Source: Saccharopolyspora hordei (GTDB taxonomy: Bacteria; Actinomycetota; Actinomycetes; Mycobacteriales; Pseudonocardiaceae). From it: a stretch of DNA of 64,000 nucleotides. The stretch is from positions 4,253,001 to 4,317,000 of the forward strand of contig NZ_JACCFJ010000001.1 of the NCBI RefSeq assembly GCF_013410345.1, read 5' to 3'. Each line of letters starts with the position of its first letter. Position 1 is the stretch's first letter. This document shows, piece by piece, positions 15,634 through 23,288 of the stretch. The notes under the pieces were generated by a model that did no database searches, was not told where the DNA came from, and saw nothing but the letters and a program-made list of their open reading frames with translations. Both the position numbers and the translations under genes were made by a program.

Positions 15634-16968
15634 GTGAGCCCCCACCCCTCCGCCCAGCGCGGCGCACCACGCAAGGCCGCCCTCGCCGCGTGGATCGGCA
15701 GCGCCCTGGAGTACTACGACTTCTTCATCTACGGCACCGCCGCCGCGCTGGTGTTCAACAAGATCTTCTTCCCCGAGTCCTCCCCCGCCCTCGGCACCCT
15801 GCTCGCGCTGGCCACCTTCGGCGTCGGCTACCTCGCCCGGCCGATCGGCGCGTTCGTGCTGGGCCACATCGGCGACGTCTTCGGCCGCAAGCGCGTCCTG
15901 GTCGCCACGGTGCTGCTGATGGGCGTGGCGACCGTGCTGGTCGGCTGCCTGCCGACCTACCAGCAGATCGGGGTCGCCGCACCGGCGCTGCTGGTCGCGC
16001 TGCGGCTGCTGCAGGGCTTCTCCGCGGCGGGCGAGCAGGCCGGCGCCAACTCGATGTCGCTGGAGCACGCGCCACCGGACCAGCGCGCCTACTACACCAG
16101 CTTCACGCTCAGCGGCACCCAGGCCGGGCAGATCCTGGCGACCGCGGTCTTCCTGCCGGTCGCCGCGCTGCCCGAGGAGCACCTGATGTCCTGGGGCTGG
16201 CGGGTGCCGTTCTGGCTCAGCGCGGTCGTGGTGGTCGTCGGCCTGGTGATCCGCCGCAACCTCGACGAGACCCCGGTGTTCGAGCGGGAGGTCGCCGCGG
16301 GTGGGACCACGCGCGCGAAGACGCCGATCGCGCCGCTGTTCCGCGACCACTGGGCCGACGTGCTGCGCGTCGTCGTGGCCTCGGTGATCGCGGCGGTGAG
16401 CACCATCTTCACCGTCTACGCGCTGAGCTACGCGGTGAACACCGTCGGCCTGGAGCGGACGCCGATCCTGTGGGTCGGGGTGCTGGCCAACCTCGTCGCC
16501 CTGGTCGCGATCCCGCTGTGGGCCCGCCTGGCCGACCGGATCGGCCGCAAGCCGGTGTTCATCGGCGGGTCGCTGGGCTGCGCGGTGCTGACCGCCGCGT
16601 ACCTCTGGTCGCTGTCGATCGGCCACTACCCGCTCATCTTCCTGACCGGGATCCTGGTGTTCGGCGTCGTCTACAGCGCGACGAACGGGATCTGGCCCGC
16701 CTTCTACGGCGAGATGTTCCCGGCCCGCGTCCGGCTGTCCGGCATGGCGATCGGCACCCAGATCGGGTTCGCGATCGCCGGTTTCTCCCCGAGCATCGCC
16801 GAGGCCATCGGTGGCGGCCGGGACGGCTGGGTGAACGTCGCGCTGTTCACCGCGGGCCTGTGCGTGCTCAACGCGCTCGCGGTGGCCACCGGCCGGGAGA
16901 CCTACCGGGTGCCGACCGCGGAACTGGGGCTGAAGCGGCGCGGCGAGCCGGACACCGTGACCGCCTGA
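15634..16968 (+). CDS. MHS-family MFS transporter, probable shikimate/quinate uptake
   Basis: 444 residues with twelve predicted membrane helices. The N-terminal AAWIGSALEYYDFFIYGTAAAL and the loop GHIGDVFGRKRVL are the signature of the metabolite:proton symporter group (ShiA, KgtP, ProP). LLQGFSAAGEQAG is the fifth-helix block. The neighbours make a hydroaromatic acid the likely cargo. GTG 15634 has GGAG seven bases upstream. A shared operator lies in front of the gene and a hairpin follows it. Confidence 0.85.
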   Translation: MSPHPSAQRGAPRKAALAAWIGSALEYYDFFIYGTAAALVFNKIFFPESSPALGTLLALATFGVGYLARPIGAFVLGHIGDVFGRKRVLVATVLLMGVATVLVGCLPTYQQIGVAAPALLVALRLLQGFSAAGEQAGANSMSLEHAPPDQRAYYTSFTLSGTQAGQILATAVFLPVAALPEEHLMSWGWRVPFWLSAVVVVVGLVIRRNLDETPVFEREVAAGGTTRAKTPIAPLFRDHWADVLRVVVASVIAAVSTIFTVYALSYAVNTVGLERTPILWVGVLANLVALVAIPLWARLADRIGRKPVFIGGSLGCAVLTAAYLWSLSIGHYPLIFLTGILVFGVVYSATNGIWPAFYGEMFPARVRLSGMAIGTQIGFAIAGFSPSIAEAIGGGRDGWVNVALFTAGLCVLNALAVATGRETYRVPTAELGLKRRGEPDTVTA

Positions 16969-17031
16969 CCCGGGGTTCTCGTCCACCGTGGACGACTTGT
17001 GTCCCACGTGGACGCTCGCACGGACGAAGTG

Positions 17032-17066
17032 GAGCGGCCCGGCGCAGTGTTCGCGCCGGGCCGCTC
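17032..17066. terminator. Hairpin terminator after the MHS transporter
   Basis: A perfect 14-bp inverted repeat (GAGCGGCCCGGCGC and its complement) has the loop AGTGTTC and begins about 60 bases after the transporter stop. Confidence 0.75.
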
Positions 17067-17075
17067 TCGCGTCGT

Positions 17076-17123
17076 GGTCGTGAGTGCGCGAACCGGCTGG
17101 GGGCGGCTCGCGCACTCACGACC
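17076..17123. repeat. 16-bp hairpin overlapping the end of a small gene
   Basis: GGTCGTGAGTGCGCGA and its exact complement are separated by 16 bases. The right arm contains the stop codon of the 34-residue peptide encoded on the minus strand, so the hairpin could be its terminator. Hairpins with GTCGTGAGTG arms are, from memory, frequent between genes of related actinomycetes. Confidence 0.6.
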
Positions 17124-17220
17124 CGGTGCACCCGCCCCGCCGGCCCCTCCTGATCCAGCCGACTGCGCTCGCCGCCAGCGCCCACGCGATCACGGTCTCC
17201 ACCAGCAGCCACGCCCACAT
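17116..17220 (-). CDS. Tiny single-pass membrane peptide, 34 residues
   Basis: The peptide starts MWAWLLVETVIAWALAASAV and then turns basic (GWIRRGRRGG). It is one hydrophobic helix of about 20 residues with a positive C-terminal tail, which would stay in the cytoplasm. GAGGAGG lies five bases before ATG 17220, one of the best ribosome sites in the window, and this is the main evidence that it is real. I do not recognise a family. Confidence 0.55.
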   Translation of the reverse strand: MWAWLLVETVIAWALAASAVGWIRRGRRGGCTGS

Positions 17221-17431
17221 GACGGCCTCCTCACCACGTCCACCGGGTTCACCAGCCATCGTGCGGGAGTGGCCGGTCACCGACCAGTGGCCTGGAGGAC
17301 AGCATCCGCAAGGATCGGGCCACCGCTCGGGCGAGCCCGCCGCTCGCCCCGCTGCGCCGCGCGCTCGGCCGCTGCGGGCGGGCGACCGCGACGGAGCCCG
17401 GGCGCCGTTGCGCAGGCCCCGCGGTGCGCGT

Positions 17432-17518
17432 TCACTGCGTGGCCACGGCGAGGAGGAGCAGACCGACCGCGATCACGCCGACGACGATGATGAGCACCAG
17501 GTTCGATGTCTTGTTCAT
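17432..17518 (-). CDS. Tiny single-pass membrane peptide, 28 residues
   Basis: The peptide is MNKTSNLVLIIVVGVIAVGL followed by LLLAVATQ: a short polar start and one hydrophobic helix. GGAGAGG lies eight bases before ATG 17518. A longer frame upstream is arginine-rich without similarity, so the internal ATG is preferred. It lies 211 bases after the other tiny gene on the same strand. Function unknown; small helices of this sort often bind a membrane complex. Confidence 0.45.
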   Translation of the reverse strand: MNKTSNLVLIIVVGVIAVGLLLLAVATQ

Positions 17519-17649
17519 GCCCCAAGCCTCTCCACCGCGATCACCGCGCGAGCACCGCGCAGCACACCGCGCAGCCCCCTGACCTGCGAGAACTCCTCGC
17601 CGCGCGGGAGCGCGAGCGGGCCGTTGAGATGTAGCTCGCACAGCTGTCC

Positions 17650-17696
17650 CCCTCAGATGAGGGTGCCGCGGGCCGACGGCTCCGGCCCCGGGCCGG
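17650..17696. terminator. Paired palindromes after the two-component operon
   Basis: CCGGCCCCGGGCCGG at 17682-17696 begins one base after the response regulator stop on the minus strand, and CCCTCAGATGAGGG at 17650-17663 follows. Together they are the likely end of the leftward transcript; the loops are short, so the exact fold is unsure. Confidence 0.45.
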
Positions 17697-17697
17697 C

Positions 17698-18324
17698 TCA
17701 GAGCAGTCCGGACTTGGCGGCCTTGGTGATGAGCTCGATCCTGTTGCGCGCGTTGAGCTTTCGCATCGCGTTGCGGAGGTAGCCGGTGACCGTGTGGCGG
17801 GTCAGGCCGAGCTGCTCGGCGATCTCCGGGTTCGTGCGCCCCGCCGCCGCGTGGCGCACCACGTCGTACTCGCGCTGGGTCAGGCCGGTCTCGTGGAGGC
17901 GGGAGCGCATCCTCGGCGCCGCCCGGTCGTCCACCCGCGGGTCGAAGATCGCGATCCCGTTCGCCGCCTGGCGCACCGCCGAGACCAGGTCCGTGGCACC
18001 CGCGTCCTTGAGGATGCAGCCGTCGACCCCGGCGTCCAGGGTGGCGCGCAGCGCCGCGTGGTCGCGGTAGGCGGTGAAGACCACGATGCGGGCGCCGGGA
18101 GCGGCCCGACGCAGCGGTTCGACCAGTTCGCTGGCCACCGCGTCCGGGAAGCGGAGGTCGAGCAGGACCACCTGCGGACTGGTCCGGGCGACCAGGCGCA
18201 CCGCCGACTCCGCGTCCGTGGCGCCGCCGACCACCCGGATCGCCGGGTCGTCGCGGAGCAGCAGGCGCACGCCGTCGAGGACGACCGGGTGGTCGTCGAC
18301 GACCACGACGCGGATCTCGCTCAC
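17698..18324 (-). CDS. NarL/LuxR-type response regulator
   Basis: 208 residues. The receiver domain has the acidic pair VVDDHP (Asp10, Asp11), phosphoacceptor Asp56 in VVLLDLRFP, Thr84 and Lys106. The C-terminal LuxR helix-turn-helix is TQREYDVVRHAAAGRTNPEI followed by GLTRHTVTGYL. Its GTG start overlaps the kinase stop by four bases (GTGA), so it pairs with that kinase. It would bind DNA as a dimer on phosphorylation. The target is unknown; the ESX-accessory genes upstream on the same strand are candidates. Confidence 0.88.
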   Translation of the reverse strand: MSEIRVVVVDDHPVVLDGVRLLLRDDPAIRVVGGATDAESAVRLVARTSPQVVLLDLRFPDAVASELVEPLRRAAPGARIVVFTAYRDHAALRATLDAGVDGCILKDAGATDLVSAVRQAANGIAIFDPRVDDRAAPRMRSRLHETGLTQREYDVVRHAAAGRTNPEIAEQLGLTRHTVTGYLRNAMRKLNARNRIELITKAAKSGLL

Positions 18325-19538
18325 GGCAGCGGCATCCAGATCCGCACCGTCACGCCACCGTCCTCGTTGGACACCACCGACAGGGTGCCGCCGACCTCGG
18401 CCAGCCGGTCCGCGGTGGTGCGCAGGCCGATGCCCTTGCCCTCCGACTCGGACCAGCCGTGTCCGTCGTCGGCCACCGAGATCGCCACACCACCGTCCAC
18501 GGCGATCGTGCTGACCAGCACCGAGCGCGCGTCGGCGTGCTTCTCCACGTTGAGCAGCGCCTCGCGGACCGCTGCGAGGAGCACTCGCGTCCGGGCAGCG
18601 CCGCAGTCCGGGACCTCCCCGACCTCGACCGCCTGCGCGGAGGTCCCGGTCCGTCGCTCGAACGACGCGCACGCCCGCGACAGGGCCGCGGCCAGGCCGC
18701 CGGACGGCTCGTCGTGGTCGAGGGCGTGCACCGAGTCGCGGAACACCGACGCCGCCTCCGCCAGCTGCTCCTCCAGCGAGGCCAGGCGGTTGAGCAGCTC
18801 GGCGCCCTCGGACCGGCTGTGCGTGCGCAGGTCGCGCAGCTCCGCGCCGATGCGGAACAGGCGCGCACCGACCGAGTCGTGCAGCTCGGCAGCGATCCGG
18901 CGGCGCTCCGCGGCGGCGGCCCGCTCCCGCTGGCGCCGCGCCGCCGACGCGGTCTCCAGCGCCAGACCGCCGCTGTGGGCGAGGTTGACCGCGGCGTCGA
19001 GCTGCCTGCCGCCGAAGTGCGAGACCTCGCGCATCGCCGCGTAGACCACGCCCCGCACCCGGCCGCCGCGGACCATCGGCACCGCGAGCATCGTCTTGAT
19101 CCCGTCCGCTGAGATCGGGACGTCGAAGTCGTGGGTGATCAGCTCCGAGGAGCAGTAGTCGGCCACCCACACCGGCCGGCGCTCGGCGACGGCCAGCCCG
19201 CCCAAGCCCAGCCCCATGGCCACGTGCAGGTCGTGCAGCCCGGTCGCCCAGGTGCCGTCCCACTGGCGCAGCACCAGGACCTCGCCGGGCTCGACCGGAC
19301 CGGCCAGGCCGATGTGCGCACCGGTCTCCTCGCGGATCCGCCGCGCCAGGCCGCGCAGCGCGGCCGTGTCGTCGAGCAGGTGGAGGACCTGGGAGTGCTC
19401 GTCGAGCAGCTGCTCGAACCGCTGCCCGTGCTCGGCCGCGCGTTCCGCACGATGTCGCTGCGCCACCTGGCCCCCCGCCGAACCGTGTTCTTCCAGCGGC
19501 CGGATGGTACCCGGCGCGGCCGGTCCGGCAGGATCCAC
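18321..19538 (-). CDS. Sensor histidine kinase with GAF domain (NarX/DesK type)
   Basis: About 405 residues. After a short N-terminus comes a GAF domain (about 60-210: GAHIGLAGPVEPGEVLVLR to VRGVVYAAMREVSHFG), then a HisKA_3 dimerisation helix with the phosphoacceptor in ERRRIAAELHDSVGARL, and a HATPase with NVEKHADA, VADDGHGW and GIGLRTTADR. There is no membrane segment, so sensing is cytoplasmic. The start is unsettled: GTG 19538 avoids overlap with the upstream gene but lacks a ribosome site, and GTG 19466 behind a G-rich stretch is the alternative. It is coupled to the response regulator. Confidence 0.82.
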   Translation of the reverse strand: MDPAGPAAPGTIRPLEEHGSAGGQVAQRHRAERAAEHGQRFEQLLDEHSQVLHLLDDTAALRGLARRIREETGAHIGLAGPVEPGEVLVLRQWDGTWATGLHDLHVAMGLGLGGLAVAERRPVWVADYCSSELITHDFDVPISADGIKTMLAVPMVRGGRVRGVVYAAMREVSHFGGRQLDAAVNLAHSGGLALETASAARRQRERAAAAERRRIAAELHDSVGARLFRIGAELRDLRTHSRSEGAELLNRLASLEEQLAEAASVFRDSVHALDHDEPSGGLAAALSRACASFERRTGTSAQAVEVGEVPDCGAARTRVLLAAVREALLNVEKHADARSVLVSTIAVDGGVAISVADDGHGWSESEGKGIGLRTTADRLAEVGGTLSVVSNEDGGVTVRIWMPLP

Positions 19539-19590
19539 AGTGCGCTGTGAGCGACCGCACACCCGGCGGAGTGCACCGGTTGCGGGGCTC

Positions 19591-20415
19591 TCAGCCGCCG
19601 CGGACGGAGGCGACCAGCTGGTCGACCTTGGTGGCGATCGCGCGCGCGTCGGCCGGAGCGAGCACGCAGAGCGGCTCGCCGGTCGAGCCCCGTTCGCGGT
19701 GGTCGAGGTACCGGCCGTCGGGCTCGGCGTTGTCGAACCAGCGCACCACCTCGGACCGCCGGACGCGGCCGTGCCGGTCGCGCAGGTTCGCCGCCAGCTG
19801 CCCGCCGCGCACGTGCTCGGCCCGCCCGATCTCCTCGTAGGCCTGCACCAGCCGGTCACCGCTGCTGCCGCGTGACTGCGTGACCTGCTGCATCATGCTG
19901 TCCGGCGGGTCGTCGGCCTGCTCCTGCGTGCGGAAGGAGCTCACCGGCACGCGCACCGCGCCGCGGTTGCCGGGCGGGGCCGGCGGGAACGTCGGCAGCA
20001 GGACCTGGGACAGCGGCACCTGGTCGTGCACCTCGACGGTGAGCGGACCGCCGTACCGCTCGGTCTCGCCCGGGCGCTGCACGCCGAGCACGACGCGCTG
20101 GCCCTCGGTGATCGCGGCGACCGCGCGCCAGGCGTGGTCGCTGCCGAAGTCCGGGAACCACAGCGAATCCACCCACAAGAACGGCTTGGTGAGCACCCGG
20201 AGCGCCTGCACCAGCCCCGGATCCACCTCGTCGTCGACGAGGATGCCCAGCTCCTCCATGGTGGGTGCCTCGCGCTGGGCGACCTCACCGAGCTGCTGGA
20301 GGGTTCGCCCGTAGGCCTGGCCCTCCAGCGGCAGCACCAGGTCGTCGAGGTCGAGGTACCGCCGCACCAGGTACAGGTGCAGCGGGTGCAGCTGCCAGCG
20401 GGCGACGAGGGCCAC
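19591..20415 (-). CDS. EspG-family ESX secretion-associated chaperone
   Basis: 274 residues. The overall pattern fits the EspG fold: VARWQLHPLHLYLVRRYLDL at the start, the WVDSLWFPDFGSDHAWRAVA region, GQRVVLGVQRPGETERYGGP, and a C-terminal helix SEVVRWFDNAEPDGRYL with a final ATKVDQLVASV. EspG proteins bind PE/PPE substrates in the cytoplasm and keep them soluble for a type VII secretion machine. GTG 20415 is chosen because GGGGGAGG lies five bases upstream. It follows the PPE-like gene by about 57 bases, matching the partner relationship. Confidence 0.82.
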   Translation of the reverse strand: MALVARWQLHPLHLYLVRRYLDLDDLVLPLEGQAYGRTLQQLGEVAQREAPTMEELGILVDDEVDPGLVQALRVLTKPFLWVDSLWFPDFGSDHAWRAVAAITEGQRVVLGVQRPGETERYGGPLTVEVHDQVPLSQVLLPTFPPAPPGNRGAVRVPVSSFRTQEQADDPPDSMMQQVTQSRGSSGDRLVQAYEEIGRAEHVRGGQLAANLRDRHGRVRRSEVVRWFDNAEPDGRYLDHRERGSTGEPLCVLAPADARAIATKVDQLVASVRGG

Positions 20416-20472
20416 GAAATCCTCCCCCAGGATGAGACGGGTCAACCGAGGTCCGCCGTCGACGGCGGACCG

Positions 20473-21996
20473 TCACTCGCCGAAGACCGGCGGCGCGGTC
20501 TTGGGCATGTCCTCGAGCCAGACGTCGTCCTGCTCCTCGAGCCAGCTCGGACGGTCGTGCTCCTGGTCCTCGCCGCCGCCCTTCCCGCGCTGCCCCGCAC
20601 CCGCGGCTCCGGCGCCCATGCCACCCCGCGCGGCACCCGCACCGGCCGCCCCGGCCACGCCACCACCGGCCCCGCCGGCCCCGGTCGCGCCACCCGCACC
20701 GAGCCCGCCGGTACCGGGGCGACCACCGGCCCCGAGCGCACCGGCACCACCGCCTGCCCCGAGCCGACCGGCGCCCATGCCGCCGGCACCACCGGCCTTG
20801 CCGAGTCCTCCTGCGCCACCGGCGCCTCCGGCACCGCCCGGCCTGGTGGCGCCCATGCCGGGCCCCGGCACGATCCCGACGCCACCCGGGTCACCGGTCC
20901 CGCCGCGTCCCGGCAGGTTCGGCACGCTCGGCGCGCCCCCGGTCGGGCCGCCGCCCTGGCCGCCCGGTGCCCAAGCGGATCCCGTCTCGGCGGGACTGGT
21001 GGGCCGCGGGCTGGGACCACCACCACCGACCACGCTGCCCTCGGAACCGCCCGGGGACACGCTCGACGGCGAGACGCTGCTCGGCTGCCGCACCTGCGGC
21101 GGCTCGACCGGCGGCGGAGGAGGTGGCGGTGGGGGCGGCGGCGGGGTGACCGGCTTGCCCGCGAGGTCCCGGAACGCCGGGACGGAGCTGTCCACGTTGG
21201 TGTACGTGGGCGTCAGCACCCGTCCCATGGTTTCCTGCGCGGCCCGCTCGGCTTCCTGCCGCTCCCTCATCTGCGCCAGCGCGTCGACGCCGCCGATGGC
21301 GGGGTTGGCGATGCCCAAGGCCACGGTCCGCCCGACGTGGTGTCCCTCGGGCTCCGGCACCATGAGCTTGGCCTGCTCAGCAGCGGCCCCGGCTTCCTCG
21401 ACCTTGTTCCCGGTGGCCTGGAACGCGTCCGCGCTGTCCGCCATCCAGCGCACCAACGGCTCGGCGGTCTTGTTGGCCTCCTCAGCCGCATCACCTTCCC
21501 AGCCGCCCCGGATGGCGGACCCGGCGTCCTGTTCCAGTTCCGGGCCCAACTCGCGCAGTTCTTCGGCGATCTCCTGCCAGGTCCTGGCCGTTTCAACTGC
21601 CTCGCGCTGGCTCAGCGAACGCTGGTTGATGTCGTAGATCTCCTGGTGCCCGTAGGCCTGCCAGTTCTCCCGCTGGGTGATCGAAGGAGGGTCGAAGTCC
21701 ATCCCGGCGATCAGCGCGCGGTTCTCCCGCTCGAGCTCTTCGCGGAGTCGCGCGTTCTCCTCCTGGATCCGCTTCGCCGCCTCCTGGCGGGCGTTCTCCG
21801 CCCGGGAGTCGTAGCCGAACAGGTCCGCACCCAGGTCGTAGGCCTGACCGACGCCCTCGACGACGGTGTTGGTGACGTCCTTGGCGCCTTCCACGACGGT
21901 GTTGGTGACCTTCTTGGCGCCGTCGACAACAGCGTCCGTGGCGCTGCTGACGGTGTTCTTCAGTCCGTTGGCGAAGTCCGAGAACCCGAACCCCAT
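20473..21996 (-). CDS. PPE-like protein with poly-proline and Gly/Ala-rich C-terminus
   Basis: 507 residues. An N-terminal amphipathic repeat (TNTVVEGAKDVTNTVVEG), a charged coil (AAKRIQEENARLREELEREN) and a helical WXG/PPE-like region (to about 240, with AIRGGWEGDAAEEANKTAEP) precede a run of about 12 prolines near residue 285. A roughly 150-residue Gly/Ala-rich low-complexity tract follows, and the end is acidic (WLEEQDDVWLEDM). I infer a type VII secretion substrate that needs the adjacent EspG. The tract is encoded by short GC-rich repeats, so its length is prone to sequencing and replication error. Confidence 0.75.
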   Translation of the reverse strand: MGFGFSDFANGLKNTVSSATDAVVDGAKKVTNTVVEGAKDVTNTVVEGVGQAYDLGADLFGYDSRAENARQEAAKRIQEENARLREELERENRALIAGMDFDPPSITQRENWQAYGHQEIYDINQRSLSQREAVETARTWQEIAEELRELGPELEQDAGSAIRGGWEGDAAEEANKTAEPLVRWMADSADAFQATGNKVEEAGAAAEQAKLMVPEPEGHHVGRTVALGIANPAIGGVDALAQMRERQEAERAAQETMGRVLTPTYTNVDSSVPAFRDLAGKPVTPPPPPPPPPPPPVEPPQVRQPSSVSPSSVSPGGSEGSVVGGGGPSPRPTSPAETGSAWAPGGQGGGPTGGAPSVPNLPGRGGTGDPGGVGIVPGPGMGATRPGGAGGAGGAGGLGKAGGAGGMGAGRLGAGGGAGALGAGGRPGTGGLGAGGATGAGGAGGGVAGAAGAGAARGGMGAGAAGAGQRGKGGGEDQEHDRPSWLEEQDDVWLEDMPKTAPPVFGE

Positions 21997-22007
21997 CGTG
22001 CCCCCAG

Positions 22008-22526
22008 CTATCTCGGCATGCGAGGCGCTATGGCCTCAGCGATCTTCTGAGATTCCGCGCACTCGTCGAGCCCTTGGTCCCGCGATTCGCTGACATCGAC
22101 GATGATCGAACCACCGCCGGCGTTGAACAGGGTCGAGCAGATCCGTGCCTGCGTGGCGCTCTTGTCGATCGCGCTCGCCGCCGCGCGCCCGTCCACCGTG
22201 AGCTCGTCGAACTTGGCCCAGTTGTCCTGCTGCCCGTAGGCCTCGACCGTCTTCTCCTGGTTCTTGTAGACGATGACGGCCGTGCGCTCGCCGTTGTAGT
22301 AGCAACCGGGCTCGGAGGAGATCCCCTTCTCCGGAGACCCCGGGCCCTCCAGCCCGAAGGCACCGAGCTCGTCCTCGGTGAGGATCCCGCACGGGTCGAG
22401 CTGCGCGAGCCCCTGCCCCTTCAGTTCAGGGTCGGGTGTCTGCCCCGCCGAACCGCCGCAACCGGCTGCGGCGAGCAGAGCTCCACCGGCGCACACAGTG
22501 ACAAGAGCTCGAGACAAGGACTTCAC
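22008..22526 (-). CDS. DUF3558 lipoprotein
   Basis: 172 residues. The signal ALVTVCAGGALLAAAGCGGS contains a lipobox, predicting a lipid-anchored outer-face protein. The body has the DUF3558 pattern: LDPCGILTEDELGAFGL, a second cysteine in EPGCYYNGER, and a third and fourth in ARICSTLF and LDECAES, likely two disulfides. DUF3558 proteins recur beside ESX-type genes in Pseudonocardiales, with no assigned function. The GTG start overlaps the stop of the WXG-like gene by four bases. Confidence 0.85.
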   Translation of the reverse strand: MKSLSRALVTVCAGGALLAAAGCGGSAGQTPDPELKGQGLAQLDPCGILTEDELGAFGLEGPGSPEKGISSEPGCYYNGERTAVIVYKNQEKTVEAYGQQDNWAKFDELTVDGRAAASAIDKSATQARICSTLFNAGGGSIIVDVSESRDQGLDECAESQKIAEAIAPRMPR

Positions 22527-22972
22527 GCTTGGCTACCTTTCTGCATGTCTTCGCCGATCTGTTCGTCGGTCGCAACATAGTCCTTCGCTGCTTCGCGGAA
22601 CAGATCTGCTTTTCGCCGCAGTTCGTCGCTCAGCATCTTGAGCAGATCAGCAGCACCGTTGGTCCCGTTGGCCGCCTTCAGGGTGAACTTGCCGGCCAGC
22701 TCCTGCGAAGAGCCGTACTCGCCGAGTCCTTGCACACGCCCCATCCGGCTCGCCCGCAGGCTGAGGCGTTCCACCTGGTCGGCCTTCTTCTCGTAGACCT
22801 GCGCGGCCTTGTTGGCAGCACCAGGGTTCATCCTCAGCTTGCCGGACGAGATCTGCTGCCCGAGCTTGGCGTTGTCCTGCTTGATCTCCTCCAGTGCCGC
22901 TCCGGCTCGGACGAAGCCCATGGCCTCCGCGACACCGTCGAAGATGCTGCCCGACATTCGCGAGTCCGCCAT
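22523..22972 (-). CDS. WXG100-like helical protein of the ESX-accessory operon
   Basis: 149 residues, almost entirely helical with no cysteine and no signal. The regions EEIKQDNAKLGQQISSGKLR and AAQVYEKKADQVERLSLRAS, split by GLGEYGSSQELAGKF, and then ADLLKMLSDELRRKADLFRE suggest a helical hairpin like WXG100 or PE partner proteins, although the W-x-G itself is missing. It is first in a leftward operon with DUF3558, the PPE-like protein and EspG. I infer that it pairs with the PPE-like protein. ATG 22972 or 22957 may be used. Confidence 0.65.
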   Translation of the reverse strand: MADSRMSGSIFDGVAEAMGFVRAGAALEEIKQDNAKLGQQISSGKLRMNPGAANKAAQVYEKKADQVERLSLRASRMGRVQGLGEYGSSQELAGKFTLKAANGTNGAADLLKMLSDELRRKADLFREAAKDYVATDEQIGEDMQKGSQA

Positions 22973-23288
22973 CCCCAGCCCCCAGAGTTCGGTCCTAAGA
23001 ACGCACCGACCGAGGCAAAGTTAGCGACACAGGCGATTCGAATGGGGAAAACCACGGAGATTAATCAATTCAGAGACGATTTAGCACCCGTTCAGGCGGC
23101 ATCGGACCACCATCGGTCCACAGGAAGAAGATCATCTGCGACGAGCGCGCATTCTTCTCCGACGCCGCCCCAAGCCCCGGAGATCCTGTCTCCTCACTTC
23201 GCAGTGGAAAGGTGACGGGCACCTCTCACCGAACCCGGGTTGGCGAGAGGTGCCCTCCACCTCGCGACGCCCCTGGCGGGGAGCGCCG
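22973..23288. other. AT-richer promoter region of the ESX-accessory operon, no gene
   Basis: About 316 bases. From 23000 to 23140 the sequence is much richer in A and T than its surroundings (for example GATTAATCAATTC), which fits a promoter reading leftwards. I cannot fix -35/-10 boxes. The right end holds the hairpin repeat listed next. The flavin dehydrogenase stop lies at 23289. Confidence 0.5.
23211..23261. repeat. GGGCACCT hairpin repeat, copy 1
   Basis: GGGCACCTCTC (23217-23227) pairs with GAGAGGTGCCC (23245-23255), extended by GGTG/CACC outside and CCGAACC / GGTTGG inside. A second copy with the same inner motif is at 48097. It may also terminate the flavin dehydrogenase transcript. 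Confidence 0.65.
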
